A stretch of DNA of 64,000 bases, taken from Brasenia schreberi (taxonomy: Eukaryota; Streptophyta; Magnoliopsida; Nymphaeales; Cabombaceae). The DNA is taken from the NCBI GenBank assembly GCA_036023115.1, contig JAYKKT010000080.1, positions 11,091,501 through 11,155,500 on the forward strand. Reading direction: 5' to 3'. Below are positions 1 through 11,598 of the stretch, piece by piece. A program made the translations under genes and the position numbers. The notes beneath the pieces are model-generated. The model saw nothing but the letters and a program-made list of their open reading frames with translations. It did not search any database and was not told where the DNA came from. The stretch's first letter is position 1. Each line of letters begins with the position of its first letter.

Positions 1-2890
1 CCTTTCTAATACTATATCGGACTATCCAATTGGTTGTACTCATATGCATTGTGGTAGGTATATTTTAGAACTAACTATGTAGACAACATGAGTGATATCA
101 GGGCAAATGATAGTAAGATAGATTAAAGGCCTAATCATTTATTGATATGACTTAAGATCTTTAAGTCAATTGTCTCAATTGGCTTGGCATCTATGAGTCC
201 TGATCTATTAACAATATCATTAACAAACTTAGTTTGATATAAGAAAAAGCCTTTATTAGTATGAGTTACGTTAATACTAAAAAAGTATCACAAATGACCA
301 AGGTCTTTCATTTCAAATGCATTATTAAGTCCTTTATTTCTTGTGATAATCATATCATCTACTTATAATAAAAGAATTATAATACATGCCATAGACTTTC
401 TTACGAACAATGCAGTGTTAGTGTAACATGTAGTAAAATCATGATCAACCAATAATTCACTCATTTTGTCAAACCAAGCCTTAGGGGCTTATTTAAGTCC
501 ATACAAAGCATTTTTTGAAATAGGAAGACTAGAAGAAGGTTCCATATAAAACTCTTCTCTTAACCACCCATTTAAGAAAGCATTTTTAACATTCATTTTA
601 AAGATATTTCAATTTCTAATTGCACTAATGGCTATAAGAGTCCTAACCATAGTCAATATAGCTACTAGAGCAAAGGTTTCTTTATAGTCTATTCCGTATT
701 CTTAAAAGTATCCTTTGGTAGCTAAATGAGGTTTATATCTTTCTAGGGTGCCATCACTCTTTGTCTTAATCTTGTATACCTACCTACATCCTATATGCAT
801 TTTAATTCTCAGGACAACTGACCATCTCAAATGTTTGGGTTTTGTTCAAGGTGTTTATCTCCTCAATCATAGCATCAATCCAAACTTGGGATGCTTGGAC
901 TTCCTTAAAGGTCTTAGGTTTATTAATGACTAAAATAGTAGTCAATAGTACTCTATGTCATGGTAAGAAGGTTTCATAGAAAACAAATCTATTAGGCGGT
1001 CTGAATTTCCTACTAGATCTCCTTACAAAAGGTTCAACAATCTCTTGATTTTGCCTAATATAATATCTTTTAAATAGAGTCACAATATTCCTTGAATGCA
1101 ATGGCTAATTATCATGTTAATTTTCTACATTTTCTTCTTGATCTATATCTTCATTATTTCCAAGAATATCAATAAAGAAGGAATATCTAGGGTCATCAAC
1201 TTAACAAGAAACATTATTTTAGAAGAAGATTCTTTTTCAAAAAATTGAATGTCTTGAAACACATAAAGCTAATCATTTTTGGGAACATAGCACCTTTATC
1301 TCTTTTCCTCAATGTGCTATTCTATAAAACACATTAAATGACACAAGAAGAGAGTTTGTCTCCTTTGTTAGTGAAAACAAAATATTTACATCCAAAAACT
1401 TTTAAATGAGAGTAGTTGGGGATAATTTTAAATAGCTTCTCAATAGGTAAAGCATTTTGTAATATAGAAGATGGCATTATCTTTACAAGATAAACATGAC
1501 AACTTTGGTCTAAAGATTTTTAGGAACTCCACTAAACACTAAAGAGTTCTAGTGATTTCCACTATTTATCGATGTTTGTGTTCGACAATACTATTTTGTT
1601 GTGGGGGTTTTATACATGAGGTTTGATGAAAAATTTCATTATCTTAAAGATAATTTTCAAATTCTTTTGAGACAAATTCACTCTTAGAATAAGACCTGAA
1701 AATCTTAATGTTAGAATCAAATTGATTGGTAATAAGATTATCAAAAACAACAAAGTTTTTGAAAACATCAGAGTTGGCTTTTAATAGATACACCATTGTA
1801 TATCTAGGAAAATCATAGATCACATGGTAAGAAACTCCTTTCAACATGATCGGTGTAGAACCCCAAACATGTATTATTTCAAAAGCTTTTCTTGTATAGT
1901 GTGTCCTAAGAAATAAAATGGAAGATGTTTTATTTTACCAAATGCACAATCTTTATAAAAGAAATTTTCAATAGTTTTGATTCCAATAGAAGAGCATCCA
2001 TATAACTTTTGAATATTTAAATGGTGAAGCCTTTTGTGTGATAAGAGTACATAATGAGTCAAAACATTGGAATGTCCAAAATTACAATGCCCAAAATTTT
2101 GAGTGTGTAGATGACTTCACATAGAGACTTCCTTCTCTACGACCATATCCATTTATCTTCTTCGAGAGGTAATCTTGTACAATTCAACCCTTACATAAGA
2201 AGATAACAACACACTCATTATCTGAAATTTGAGATACAAGAAATAAGTTCAAATTTACTTTCGGAACCAAACCTACTTTTGAAACGAAGAAATCTTTATT
2301 TTGAAAATGCCCCATTTTTTCAACTTTTGATTTTGTCCCATTGACTGTAAAGACACACATGTCAAAAGTTTTGTATGCATGTGTTTAAAACTTTTTCATC
2401 GCACGTCATGTGAAAGGAGGCCTTGGAGTCAAGTAGCTATAGATTTATATCTTATGCTCCATCGATGGTGGACCGTGGTAGAGCATACCACACTAATAGA
2501 TGTTTTTTCCTTTAATTGAACCTCGAGTTGCTTTATCTTGTCTTGAATTGCTAGGAGAATGGAAATTTGATCTACTTCTCCATCCACCATGACCATCTTT
2601 TCTTTAATTTAAGACATTTTTTGATAATATGCTCGCTTTCTTTATAATAAAATATATTACTTCCTTTCTTATCACTAAGTCCTTGCTTGAAGTGTGGGGT
2701 CAGTGTGGTATAATTGGCTCCTGACCTAGATGCAACCAATACAGATCCTTTTGAAGTCTAACATCATTAAATCTTTTTTCTGCCATTAGAAGATTCACAA
2801 GTACCTCTTCTTTTATTGGGAATGGGTGAAATGAAAAATGACTTAGATGTTTTCCAATATCTGTCACAATCCTCCTCTTGATAAAAACAA
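1..2890 (-). mobile_element. Ty1/copia element D, decayed gag-pol, cut by window start
   Basis: Minus-strand translation shows a broken copia polyprotein. Near the window start are RT motifs (a VDDMII-like catalytic box around 340-365, followed by a KDLG-like stretch). Integrase-like sequence follows, then a protease-like block near 2,390-2,440 reading approximately LDSKASFHMTCDEK, where family members have LDSGASFHMT. Gag-like sequence lies at 2,500-2,880. Stops and frameshifts occur throughout and no open frame exceeds about 70 codons. RNase H and the 3' LTR must lie left of the window. Assignment to copia rests on domain order (protease and integrase upstream of RT). The right boundary is approximate. 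Confidence 0.72.
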
Positions 2891-3109
2891 CACCTTAAGT
2901 GCATAGACCGTCGGGAGGACCAACAACAACCAACCTCCAACAACTGACTCTCTCTCTTGCACTTTTGTTATCACAGTACATACGAGGTGTAGTTTAAGTA
3001 TCACACACTAGTCTTGAAGAAGTTGTCTAAGCTAAGTCAACTCTATAGTAGTTTATATTCGGTATAAATAGAAGAAAGAGATACCTTTTGCTATTTTTTG
3101 CATCGATAG

Positions 3110-3780
3110 TCTCTAAGAAAGACATAACCTATTGTAGAGTATCTGTCATTAACATCACCTCCCAATTAGCATCAGTGTAGGCAACATGAGTGATTAGGAT
3201 GAGTGATATTTATGATATATCTAACTATTCGTATGATAACACTATATATACTATGGTAGGTGCATGTTGAGGTATCAGGATTAATGATATTTAGGTAAGT
3301 CAGAGCTCGTGATATGGGGTGGGATTTCCAAGTGGCTCTTCTACATGTTTCAGTTTTTTATTAAGCACCTCTAGTGTTTCCACTATCTTATTGTCTGTTG
3401 ACCTTCATATGGTAACATCATGTTTAAACTTAGTTTGAGATAGAAACACACCTTTATCATTTCATGTTGCCTAAGTACTAAAAAAAGTAGTGTAGTTAAC
3501 CAAAATCTTTCAATTAAAATTCCTTACCAAGATTCATGTTAATGCATTAAATACGTAGATCGTCTATTATGATAATCATGTCGTCGATATATAGCAAAAG
3601 TATCAGAATACCTACAACAATCATTCTTATAAACAATGAAGTGTTAGTATAACATGCAATAAAACTATGTCTAATCATTTGAGGTAATATGTCTAAAAAA
3701 AAGATTATTTCAATTCTTGTCCATTTCAAACAAGGAAGGAATTGTTTTATAAAAATAGGATATATCACCCATATCATGTG
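3110..3780 (-). mobile_element. Ty1/copia RT/RNase H fragment
   Basis: A minus-strand fragment with a clear copia RT active site, LYIDDMIII, near 3,570-3,600, inside a 76-codon open stretch (3,547-3,777). Further left, around 3,160-3,200, the minus strand reads THVAYTDANWEVM, matching the copia RNase H motif (usually YSDADWA). It resembles positions 1-400 but is diverged, so it is a separate copy or a rearranged part of element D. No LTR, TSD or intact frame was found. Confidence 0.6.
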
Positions 3781-3896
3781 ATACAGATGATACGACTTAT
3801 ATTACATGTATCGCACGATACAATCCGATACATCACATATATCGCACTATGTCTAAGGTGTATCGTACGATACGGAGCGATACAAATAATATTGCC
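3781..3896. repeat. ATCG-rich repeat resembling hAT subterminal sequence
   Basis: About 115 bp dense in GATACG/CGTATC words, including palindromic GTATCGTACGATAC near 3,860. The same words crowd the ends of the two hAT elements at 17.7-20.8 kb and 36.6 kb. It may be an internally deleted relative, but no terminal repeats or target duplication could be defined. Confidence 0.3.
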
Positions 3897-5218
3897 TTAA
3901 GTGCTTTCTAATGACTGTTGTTGTCCAATTCTTATACCAACATGCAATTAATCACCAAAGTGATTACCAAAGACAACAATAAAGAGAGAAAAGAAACATT
4001 GAAATTATTGAAGTCGCAATACACAAATCAAACACTCAATGACATACTTCTTCCAAGGCACCAAGAGGTGCTTTTATAGACAGTTGGGTAGGCCAGCAAC
4101 AGCCCTAGCCATTGAAGAGAGGATGCCCCATGGCTGACCCTCTCTCTTACATATTTAACAATGGCTTCCAGTATATAACGGAGGACCACAATTATTCAAA
4201 TTATTCTCTCAAGCTTCTAAGGAGTTGATAGATGAAATCTTCATTTTGTTTGCATTGTCTTATGTAAAGACAATATATGCATTTCCTTTCATAGCCACAG
4301 AGTTGGTTCTAAATATTTGAATATTCGTTATAATACTCATTTATCCCTTTATCTCCTTGTCTAAAGGATGAGAGTTTATCCCGAAGAGTCATTCTATAAG
4401 CTAAATTACTTTTAACATGTTTTCTTAAGTAATCTCGTGATATCTTTTATATTCGTAAAGTCCTCATATTGTTCATAAGAATCCATAAAATAAAATGGTT
4501 TTATAACTACTTTCATATTCTATTTTTTGTTTCAAAGTTGTACTTGTGGATGACTCTATTTTGACTCTACTCACATAACCCCACAGTTTTTTGAAATCTA
4601 AGTAATTTTCATCAATTGGACTAATGTTTTGTAGTTTGAATTAGACAAACGGAAAGTAAATCCCTCTTTTTCTATCAAGAACCTCAAAATAATATTTCCC
4701 ACTAGATAGAAGTATCTTAAAACAAAGAATATTCTTACTTGAATCAATGAGAAAGCAGTTTATAAGAGTCTAGTGTCTTCTCTTCTTTGAGGATGTTTTT
4801 TTGAATGTAGCTTGCTTCCCTGTGCAGTCCTAAATGTGATTAGCACTCTAATACCATGTAAGAAACAACACTTCTAGTGCTTTACCAAAGGACTGCCACA
4901 GTCCACCAATAACGTTCACAAGAAAACAGCCACCAATGTGATTATATACAACTTCAATAAGAAGGAAAATCATAGTAAAAATAGCTCAACTCAATAAACT
5001 AAGAATACAATCTCATTAATCAGCAACCAAGGCATGGTTTATTCTATGTATAAGAAGAAGTATTTATAGAGGAAAGCCACAAGGGGTAAGAGACGGCAGC
5101 CAACAAGGGCAACCAGTAAGGGAGCCCAGCACTAGCCACTGGAGGGGTCCCAATGGCTAGAAAGCTAGCTGTTGGGGCCCTTCTGGAACCCCTTCATTAC
5201 AACTATATTTTTAACACA
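3897..5218 (-). mobile_element. Possible small non-autonomous LTR element (TRIM-like)
   Basis: Two related stretches, about 3,897-4,152 and 4,857-5,218, share words such as AGTGCTTTC/AGTGCTTTA, ACCAAAGTGATTA/ACCAATGTGATTA and the same layout of short tracts. Both end in TTTAACA or TTTTTAACA. Directly left of the right-hand stretch is CTCTAATACCA (4,846-4,856), the complement of a degenerate tRNA-Met primer site, which puts the element on the minus strand with this stretch as 5' LTR. The roughly 700-bp interior has no recognisable coding sequence. The copies are diverged, the left start is poorly defined and no TSD was found. It could instead be two partial LTRs of different copia elements. 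Confidence 0.4.
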
Positions 5219-5220
5219 CC

Positions 5221-5284
5221 CATCCTAGTACTATTCTCACCCAAGCATGCTTAACTTTAGAGTTCGGATGGGATCTGGTGTATT
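5221..5284 (-). pseudogene. 5S rRNA-derived fragment (3' half)
   Basis: The minus strand closely matches the interior and 3' half of plant 5S rRNA: GATCCCATC, then GAACTC, AGTTAAGC, TGCTTGGG, AGTACTAGGATGGGTG. The first half of the gene is absent and several bases differ, so it is not a functional 5S gene. It could be a 5S pseudogene or a remnant of a 5S-carrying element; plant Cassandra TRIMs carry 5S sequence in their LTRs. No matching LTR was found. Confidence 0.6.
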
Positions 5285-5295
5285 CATGCTAAAAA

Positions 5296-5408
5296 AGTCA
5301 TACCCTTAGGACTCAACAAAGTTTTACCTTGATTGTCAGCGACCTAAAGCAACCTTCTTTATCTGGGCTTGGGATCAGCCATGCAAGGGTGATCCCTTTA
5401 CATGTGCA
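5296..5408 (-). repeat. RTE LINE 5'-region fragment
   Basis: The minus strand resembles the 5' leader of the RTE LINE at 24,142: a GGGATCACCCTTGCAT block, then CCCAAGCC.GGATAAAG, GTTG..TTAGGT and AAAACTT. It is diverged and lacks any coding part. A third copy of the block is at about 11,081-11,161. Confidence 0.45.
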
Positions 5409-5614
5409 AAGTTTTATGGAACTCTTGTCACATGTGTCATTAGTTATCTTGAACATAGTGTTGGTAAACATGCTCAATCTTTCATGGAGATAAGTTTTCC
5501 TTTAATATCTTTGAATCTCTGTAGTTTCCCATTACCTTGATGTCATATCTATTTCACATGCATGGTTTGTAGGTAGCACCTGTATTGATTGTGTTCTTCG
5601 ATATTTACTGTCAG

Positions 5615-7773
5615 GAGCCCTCACATTGTGTGCAAAGCTGAAGCAAATGTTTCTGGAGATATTCCTAACAGCTCTACAGGTGGCATGAGTCAATATGAGA
5701 AGATAATTGAGTTGTTAACTACGCTGTTTCCTATCTGGGTTTGTTCAATTTCTTGTATAATCAATTGAAATTAAACTTGTTTGGTATTTGTTTCTGGCAG
5801 CTTTTGGTAGAAAGGCAATTTGCATTTTGGCTAGATAATAAACCAACATTTATTGAACTAACACTTTTCGTCCTTATTCTGACTCCACAGGTTATATTAG
5901 GGACCATTATTGGAATTTACAAGCCATCTGCGGTAACCTTGCTATACTACCTGTTCCTCCAGTGTCAAATAAGAGTTTATCTAAAAAGGGTTTTTTATAT
6001 GTATTCCTGAGTTGATGCTGAGGGGGAGTTTATATTTCAGGAATCTTGATTGTCAGAATCTTTTAAAACCTTGCAGGTCACATGGCTAGAAACAGACCTT
6101 TTTACTGTTGGCCTAGGATTCCTAATGCTTTCTATGGGACTGACATTGACATTTGAGGACTTCAGAAGATGTATGCGAAATCCGTGGACGGTAAGTCAGT
6201 AGCATTGAAAGCCTATTACCATTTATAAGCTTCCCTACCTTAAACATATGAATTGATTGATCTGGCAGACACCACTTGGCACTTTCAACTAGATTCACTG
6301 TGACTTAAAACAGTTGATCCTGTTAAGTGTCCAGGATAATGGAAGGAAAAGCTGGTGCTCATGATGGGCATAAACAAGCATTAGGACATCAAGTTGTAAA
6401 AAGTACTAGTGTACCAGAGTTAATCATGATTACGACACGGTCTACCCTGACTTTTGAATATGGCTTGTTTGTTGACTAGATGATTCAGGGTATAACCCTT
6501 CTTTTATCTGTTGACAACCTGTAACCTTTTTTCTGGCCTTCTACAAATTAATACTACTGGGCACATCTATTCTACTCTGAAAACAGCCAGAAATTTTACA
6601 TGGAAAGTTGTTTTGTCCTTGCAGGTTGGCATAGGGTTCCTTGCACAGTATTTGGTGAAGCCTCTTCTTGGTTTTCTAATTGCCATGGTATGCAATAACT
6701 GTGATAACTTGGCACACAATTTGGTTTTATTTCCTTGTGCAAGAGTTTCCAGCATCAGTGTTGTCAAATTTGCAGTTTTTCTCTTCTTTTGGTTAGTCGG
6801 ATTTTTACCTTGCTATTCTGCTTAATTGTATATTTCAACTAATCTATTCTACAGATACATGTTAACATGGCAAGAAGCTTAGGTCATATTCAGTTAAATG
6901 TCACTATTCAACAACTCAAAAACGTTTGCAAAATGTGCAAGAGAAAATAATTACGTAGATTGTAGTCATTGATGGCAGTCATTAGTGTGCTTGATGCATT
7001 AACATAAACCCCAAGATGTTCCCTTTTGCTTTTTTGTTGTGAGTGTGCTACCTAAAGGGGACTTTTGTGATTCAACTTTCAAGTGAGTCACAAATTGTTT
7101 AAGTTTTAGCAATTGCAGTAAAATCTTCATATCTTGCAATCTAAATTTATTAGATTTTGAAAGGGTTCTCCCTTTGGAAGCGCTTTATGTCTTCCATATG
7201 CTACCTTCTATGATGAAGCATCTTGTCAAGAATACTCAGGATCCTGTGACAGCCATTATTTGTTTTAGCTTTGACAAAGGTAGATGTGTAGGACTGAATT
7301 GGGAAAAGTTGAGTAGCGCTGGTGAGGGATGAGAAGCTGAACGGAACAAAGTGATGGATTTGTTCTGTTGGTCTTGCAAATTTCTGTATCGAGATTCATG
7401 CCCTGTAGAAAGAAAGAACAATAGCAACAACTGAGTATATAAAGGAGCAATGCATTAGTGTTCTCTGCGTGCAAAGATATTACTCAAACTGGAACCTAAT
7501 TATTGTAAATCAGGAACATACTTGTTGGACAGTCAACCTTCACATGCGCATTCAGTGCATACATGTGCATTACGTGATATGCTAAAATGATCTAGCAAAT
7601 GTGGCTCCTGATTCCTCTATGCATCTGATTAACTTGACTGAACAGAGTATGAAGCTATCTGCTCCTCTTGCAACTGGTCTGATTCTGGTGTCTTGCTGCC
7701 CGGGAGGGCAGGCATCCAATGTAGCTACCTATATATCCAAAGGAAATGTTGCACTTTCTGTTCTGATGACAAC
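5615..7773 (+). CDS. BASS-family plastid sodium/metabolite cotransporter, five internal exons (partial gene)
   Basis: Five spliced exons encode about 157 contiguous residues of a plant bile acid:sodium symporter (BASS) family protein: 5,615-5,738, 5,891-5,932, 6,077-6,190, 6,625-6,687 and 7,646-7,773, each with AG acceptor and GT donor and consistent phase. Exon 1 ends in [10 protein letters not shown]. The next exons give [14 protein letters not shown], then [18 protein letters not shown] and [15 protein letters not shown], then [20 protein letters not shown], then [20 protein letters not shown] and [20 protein letters not shown]. The [10 protein letters not shown] motif and hydrophobic helices fit the family, whose plant members transport pyruvate or other organic anions with Na+ across the chloroplast envelope; I favour the BASS2-like subgroup but am not certain. 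No stop or frameshift lies in these exons. The transit-peptide exon and everything after MTT are missing; flanks on both sides are transposons. Confidence 0.85.
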
Positions 7774-8481
7774 GTAAGTTATATTCTACATTTCCTTCTC
7801 TCTGTTTTGTAATTAATCTAATGGAGTAATGCCTGAACTGTTTAATATAGATACCTTAATCTACTTGCGTTAAATTTACTTCAACTTTATGCCATGTAGT
7901 TTGCTAATCCTATGGCATACTTTTTGCTTGTTTTCTTTTTGTCGTTTGTGCAACTTGACATTCATGTCTACATCTCCGTTGAAACTTTTATTAAGATATT
8001 GAAGCCTCAATAGCATATTTCTTGAAACATTTTTGTAGAAGTTTCCTGCATAATTATTAGAAGTTCTTTCCCTGGTTAAACTACACAAGAAAGGAGACTG
8101 ATATTGACATGCATTGGCATCTTTATTTTCCTAGCGCATAAATTCCTATTTGTAGACTAATTGGTAATGTTTTGCATGTGTCTAGCCTACAAATATGAGA
8201 TTTCTGTCTCCTTCAATTTGTTTCTTTGCTTTGTGAAAGCACATAGCTTAAATCTACTCCATTCCAGTGGTGTGCATGCTTGACACATCCTTTCTTATAG
8301 ACACCTACATATTAGGCATGCAAATTCAAGAAAAGTAAATCTGTTATTTGCTCATTTCCTTGTCCAATTCAAATCACACATGAGGCCAAGAAAAAATCAA
8401 TCTACAACAAGTAAAATCAACGTAAAGTTGACCAACCATCACACAAAGTTTTTGAATCATGCAAATGAACAGTGTTAGACA
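7774..8481. other. Intron-like non-coding sequence after the last BASS exon
   Basis: AT-rich sequence following the GTAAGT donor at 7,774. I looked for the next BASS exon (family sequence continues C-STIGAI-MTPLL) and did not find it before the transposon boundary at 8,482. Short minus-strand open stretches here have no recognisable similarity. Confidence 0.5.
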
Positions 8482-8785
8482 TGTTGAAATTGGTGGTAAA
8501 TGCAATGGATAATCAAATATCGAAGAACAATAAGAATCAATAAAGAGTTAAAATGGGAGATTTTGAGGAGGGGCAGGCCCTCCAATGGAGGCTGCCCCTC
8601 CTCTCTATCTCTCTTTCTATTAATCAAACTATACAAAATGTCAAGCCCTTATATAATGGGGTTGTAAAAAAGAAAATGACCAAAATGCCCTTAATACTAC
8701 AGCCTACAGGAAATTACACTAATACCTAAATATCAGAAATTACAAAATTAACACTAAAAACAACATATACATGTATTCTTCAACA
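8482..8785 (-). repeat. 3' LTR of E1, with hairpin and TATA
   Basis: A 304-bp LTR related to the LTRs of E3 and more distantly E2. At 8,565-8,603 it holds a near-perfect hairpin, GAGGAGGGGCAG..CCTCCA-A-TGGAGG..CTGCCCCTCCTC. On the element's strand a TATATAAG box (complement at 8,648-8,655) lies about 45 bp upstream of it, so the hairpin should fall near the start of the transcript. Confidence 0.65.
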
Positions 8786-10850
8786 CCCCCCTCAAGTTGG
8801 GAGTGAGATACTTCGAACTCCAAAAGTTGGGAGTGAGATACTTCGAACTCCAAACTTGCTGAAAAAACTAGTTTTTTATTCACCACACGTGCACTAATGA
8901 TCTCTATGAGGCTTCTTTAAATCAACTTAAACAATCAAGAACACATGAGTAGTACATGACCCTTCTATAGGTATCGGTGACTCCCTCTCTTCCTTCTTCT
9001 CTGTGAAGTGATTAGGCAGCTACACTTTAAAAGTCATATTTTTCTACTCTTAAGAAAGCTGATCTTTTATGATAGGAGGTACTATCTCCACCATACATAC
9101 TTCACATGACTTTTCCTTTACCCCTTCACATGGTGGTTGCGGTCGGTGTATTGGTTCGGTGTCCTCTATACCACTCAAATAGCAGAATACACACTTCTGC
9201 TTATACTAGTCGGTCTACACCCCTTCACATGGTGACTGCAACTACTTTTTTAGCTCTCCTGGCTGTTTACTTCAACAACTCAAGGTCTTAATCTTTATGT
9301 TTCTTAGTGATACTTTTACATTCCATAAGAAACAATGCATCTGCCTCTTCTCTGAGTTGATTTTCAGCATATGTGGTGACAAGGAAATTGATTTTCTGCA
9401 CTCTATCTTTTTCTTGTATTTGCATTTCTGTTGTTTGACCAAATAAGAAAACACTCACTATGTACGACTTCATATTTTCTGCATATTTTCTGAATTCTAC
9501 AACCCTCTTAGCCATCCATTTTCAAGCAACCTTCTTCGCTGTAACACTTTTATAGCAACCTTTATGGCTACAATATTCTTCAACTCAACCTTCATAGTTG
9601 TTCATCTTCAGCAGCTTCATGGCTGCGATAATTTTCAGCAGCTTCTTGGCTACAATAACTCTTCAATTCAACCTTCATGGCTGTCTTTTTGCAAATTTTC
9701 AACAGCTTTCATAGCTGCAAATTTTTGCAACCTCACTGGCTGCAAATAAAAGCATTTCTACAGTCCTCATGACTATAATTTTAGCATCCTTAGCAACTAT
9801 TTTCTATAAACTTGCAAGAATCGGCAGAAGACATTCTATCTAATCTGCCCATAACTGAATGTCGGCACCCCTACACAGTGCCTTCTTTTTCTCGCTTTCT
9901 TTATGATGTTTTCTGAACATCTCTCTCACTATTAGATTCTCCATTCTCCAATCCTTCTTTTGAACGCAACCCCTTCCCAACAGCTGTTAGAGTCTCCTTG
10001 AAAGTCTTCGATTCCTCTTTTCCTCTTGAGATGAACCGCGAAAAGCATGTATTTCTTTCTTGCGGAAAAATAACATTATCATCAGAATTCAGTTTTGCAT
10101 CAGCCATTACCATCTGCCCATCTGAAGTCTTAGCCACAGAAACATGCAGTTGCACTTACAGAAAAGCTTATAGAGCTTCTTCACTTGTTCAAGGGATGAA
10201 CTCCTATCAGCCATCCTAGGCGACAACAGCCAGCCAGTCTTGATACCACGACCTTCATTTGCTGCAAGCAACACTCTGTCTTTTCTACTTCATGTTTGGA
10301 CTTGGACAAGACTGATTTTGATTCATGGCCTCCATAGTAAAGTATAGTAACAAACTTATTTCTATTCATGGTTTCAAGGACCACCTTAGGAGGAATATTC
10401 ATTCCAAGTCATAAAGGCATTTCCTTAGAAGGTTAACGTTCATTCAGTTACAAAGACTTGTTCATCTGCTTGCTCTCTTAAGAATCATTAGGATAAGTTC
10501 ATTATTCTGGAGAATTTGTTACAGATATCATGAAAGTGCGGTAACTATTGCAACTTACGGAGAGTACTTTTCTAAGTTCTAGTATCCATGTTTGAATTCT
10601 ATCATTGTGGTGTTCCAGTTGAGGATCAAATACTTTCTTCTAATTCAAGATTACTGACATCAACTTGAGGCTGCTTGATGGAAGATATCTGTTCTTAAGA
10701 GGGCCTCTTTTTTGCTTCTTGTGAGGAATAGATTTCACTAAGAAGTTAACCCACCTTGGTTTGGTCATGATTATTTTGCATAACTCCATGATTTAATACT
10801 CTTTCTATGAAGTGGGAGGACAAAAGTTTCAGAGTGATAAAATGTTCTGT
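8482..10850 (-). mobile_element. LARD-like non-autonomous LTR element E1 (5' part missing)
   Basis: The left (3') LTR spans 8,482-8,785, begins TGTTGAAATT and ends TTCTTCAACA, and is followed by CCCCCCTCAAGTTGGG, the complement of a polypurine tract, so the element is on the minus strand. Immediately inside, a 31-bp block (AGTTGGGAGTGAGATACTTC and following) is tandemly duplicated at about 8,800-8,860. The interior contains degenerate CAGC..TTCATGGCTG units (9,590-9,770) as in E2 and E3. A minus-strand open stretch at 9,901-10,155 is not recognised and may be captured sequence. No right-hand LTR or tRNA-Met primer site was found, so the 5' end is lost, probably near the LINE scrap at 10.85 kb. 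Confidence 0.65.
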
Positions 10851-10855
10851 TACAA

Positions 10856-10930
10856 GAATAAGAACAACAACTAAGCCTTTTCCCATACTAGATGGGGTCG
10901 GCTATATGGATTCTTTATTTTCATAGAGCT
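10856..10930 (-). mobile_element. 5'-truncated RTE LINE tail
   Basis: The complement of this stretch matches the last coding and tail bases of the LINE at 24,142-27,136: ATCCATATAGCCGACCCC, then TAGTATGGGAAAAGG and a TTAGTTGTTGTT tail. Only about 70 bp survive, as expected for a 5'-truncated LINE insertion. Confidence 0.6.
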
Positions 10931-10961
10931 TCTATATGGATTCTTTATTTTCATAGAGCTT
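10902..10961. repeat. 30-bp tandem duplication
   Basis: The 30-bp unit starting CTATATGGATTCTTTATTTT occurs twice in direct tandem (10,902-10,931 and 10,932-10,961) at the edge of the LINE tail. The copies are identical. It may be a slippage product of the LINE insertion. Confidence 0.8.
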
Positions 10962-11080
10962 GATCATGTGTCATTCTAGTAGTTAACTCAATATAAACTA
11001 GATTATTCTTTATTTTTCCTTCCAACACTTTTGTAGTCTTCTTCTTCCTCTTTTAATATTTTCATAATCTAGTTTCTCGG

Positions 11081-11161
11081 ACCTTGCATGGCCGGTCCCT
11101 AGCCTGGATAAAGGAGGGTTGCGTTAGGCTTCCGACAGCCAACGTAAAACTTTATCGGACT
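11081..11161 (+). repeat. RTE LINE 5'-region fragment
   Basis: Reads CCTTGCATGGCCGGTCCC, AGCC.GGATAAAGGAGGGTTG, GTTAGGCTTCCGACAGCCAA and AAAACTTTATCGGA, closely matching the leader of the RTE LINE at 24,160-24,250. It ends exactly where the copia C LTR begins, so copia C probably inserted into an older LINE copy. Confidence 0.6.
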
Positions 11162-11414
11162 TGTTGAAGAATGCCTTATCATATACATGGACTAATATAT
11201 CCCTAACGTGTAATAATGGGTCACTACTTAAGTAGGGATAAATTAGTCATTCAAGTTAGAACAAATAGTATAAAATAGAGTGTTGCATTAGGTTTGCTTT
11301 CTTAAGAGATATTGTACCAGTCGTAGACAAGCAAGGAGGGTCGCGAGATGCCATGTACTCTTCTCATCAATTTTTTGATGATTATCAATAAAGTTTGATA
11401 CATTTCATTTCACA
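11162..11414 (+). repeat. 5' LTR of copia C
   Basis: A 253-bp LTR beginning TGTTGAAGAATG and ending CATTTCACA. It contains a TATAAAATAG-like TATA region near 11,270 and CAATAAAG near 11,388. The primer site follows directly. The matching 3' LTR is not in the window because copia A interrupts the element at 17,460. Confidence 0.7.
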
Positions 11415-11428
11415 TGATATCAGAGTAG
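11415..11428 (+). other. Primer-binding site of copia C
   Basis: TGATATCAGAGTAG immediately after the LTR is a two- or three-base variant of the plant initiator tRNA-Met complement TGGTATCAGAGC used by most copia elements. Confidence 0.65.
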
Positions 11429-11598
11429 GCCGATTAGATTTAGGGGGATATTGGACAGCAGCTAGTCATCAACAAAACACTCGAAAAGAGCAGCCCAAGT
11501 GTTCAATCCACCTTCAATAATCGAAAATTGTAGTTTGTACCCAGAGAAGAAATCAAGTTTGATATAAAAAAAACTTTATGTTTGAAAGAAAATCATAG

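Noticed and set aside
5221..5284. Functional 5S rRNA gene
   Set aside because: Only about half the gene is present, with substitutions, and it is isolated from any 5S array.
7236..7474. Minus-strand 64- and 69-codon frames inside the BASS intron
   Set aside because: They overlap each other in different frames, lie in an intron, and have no recognisable motif.
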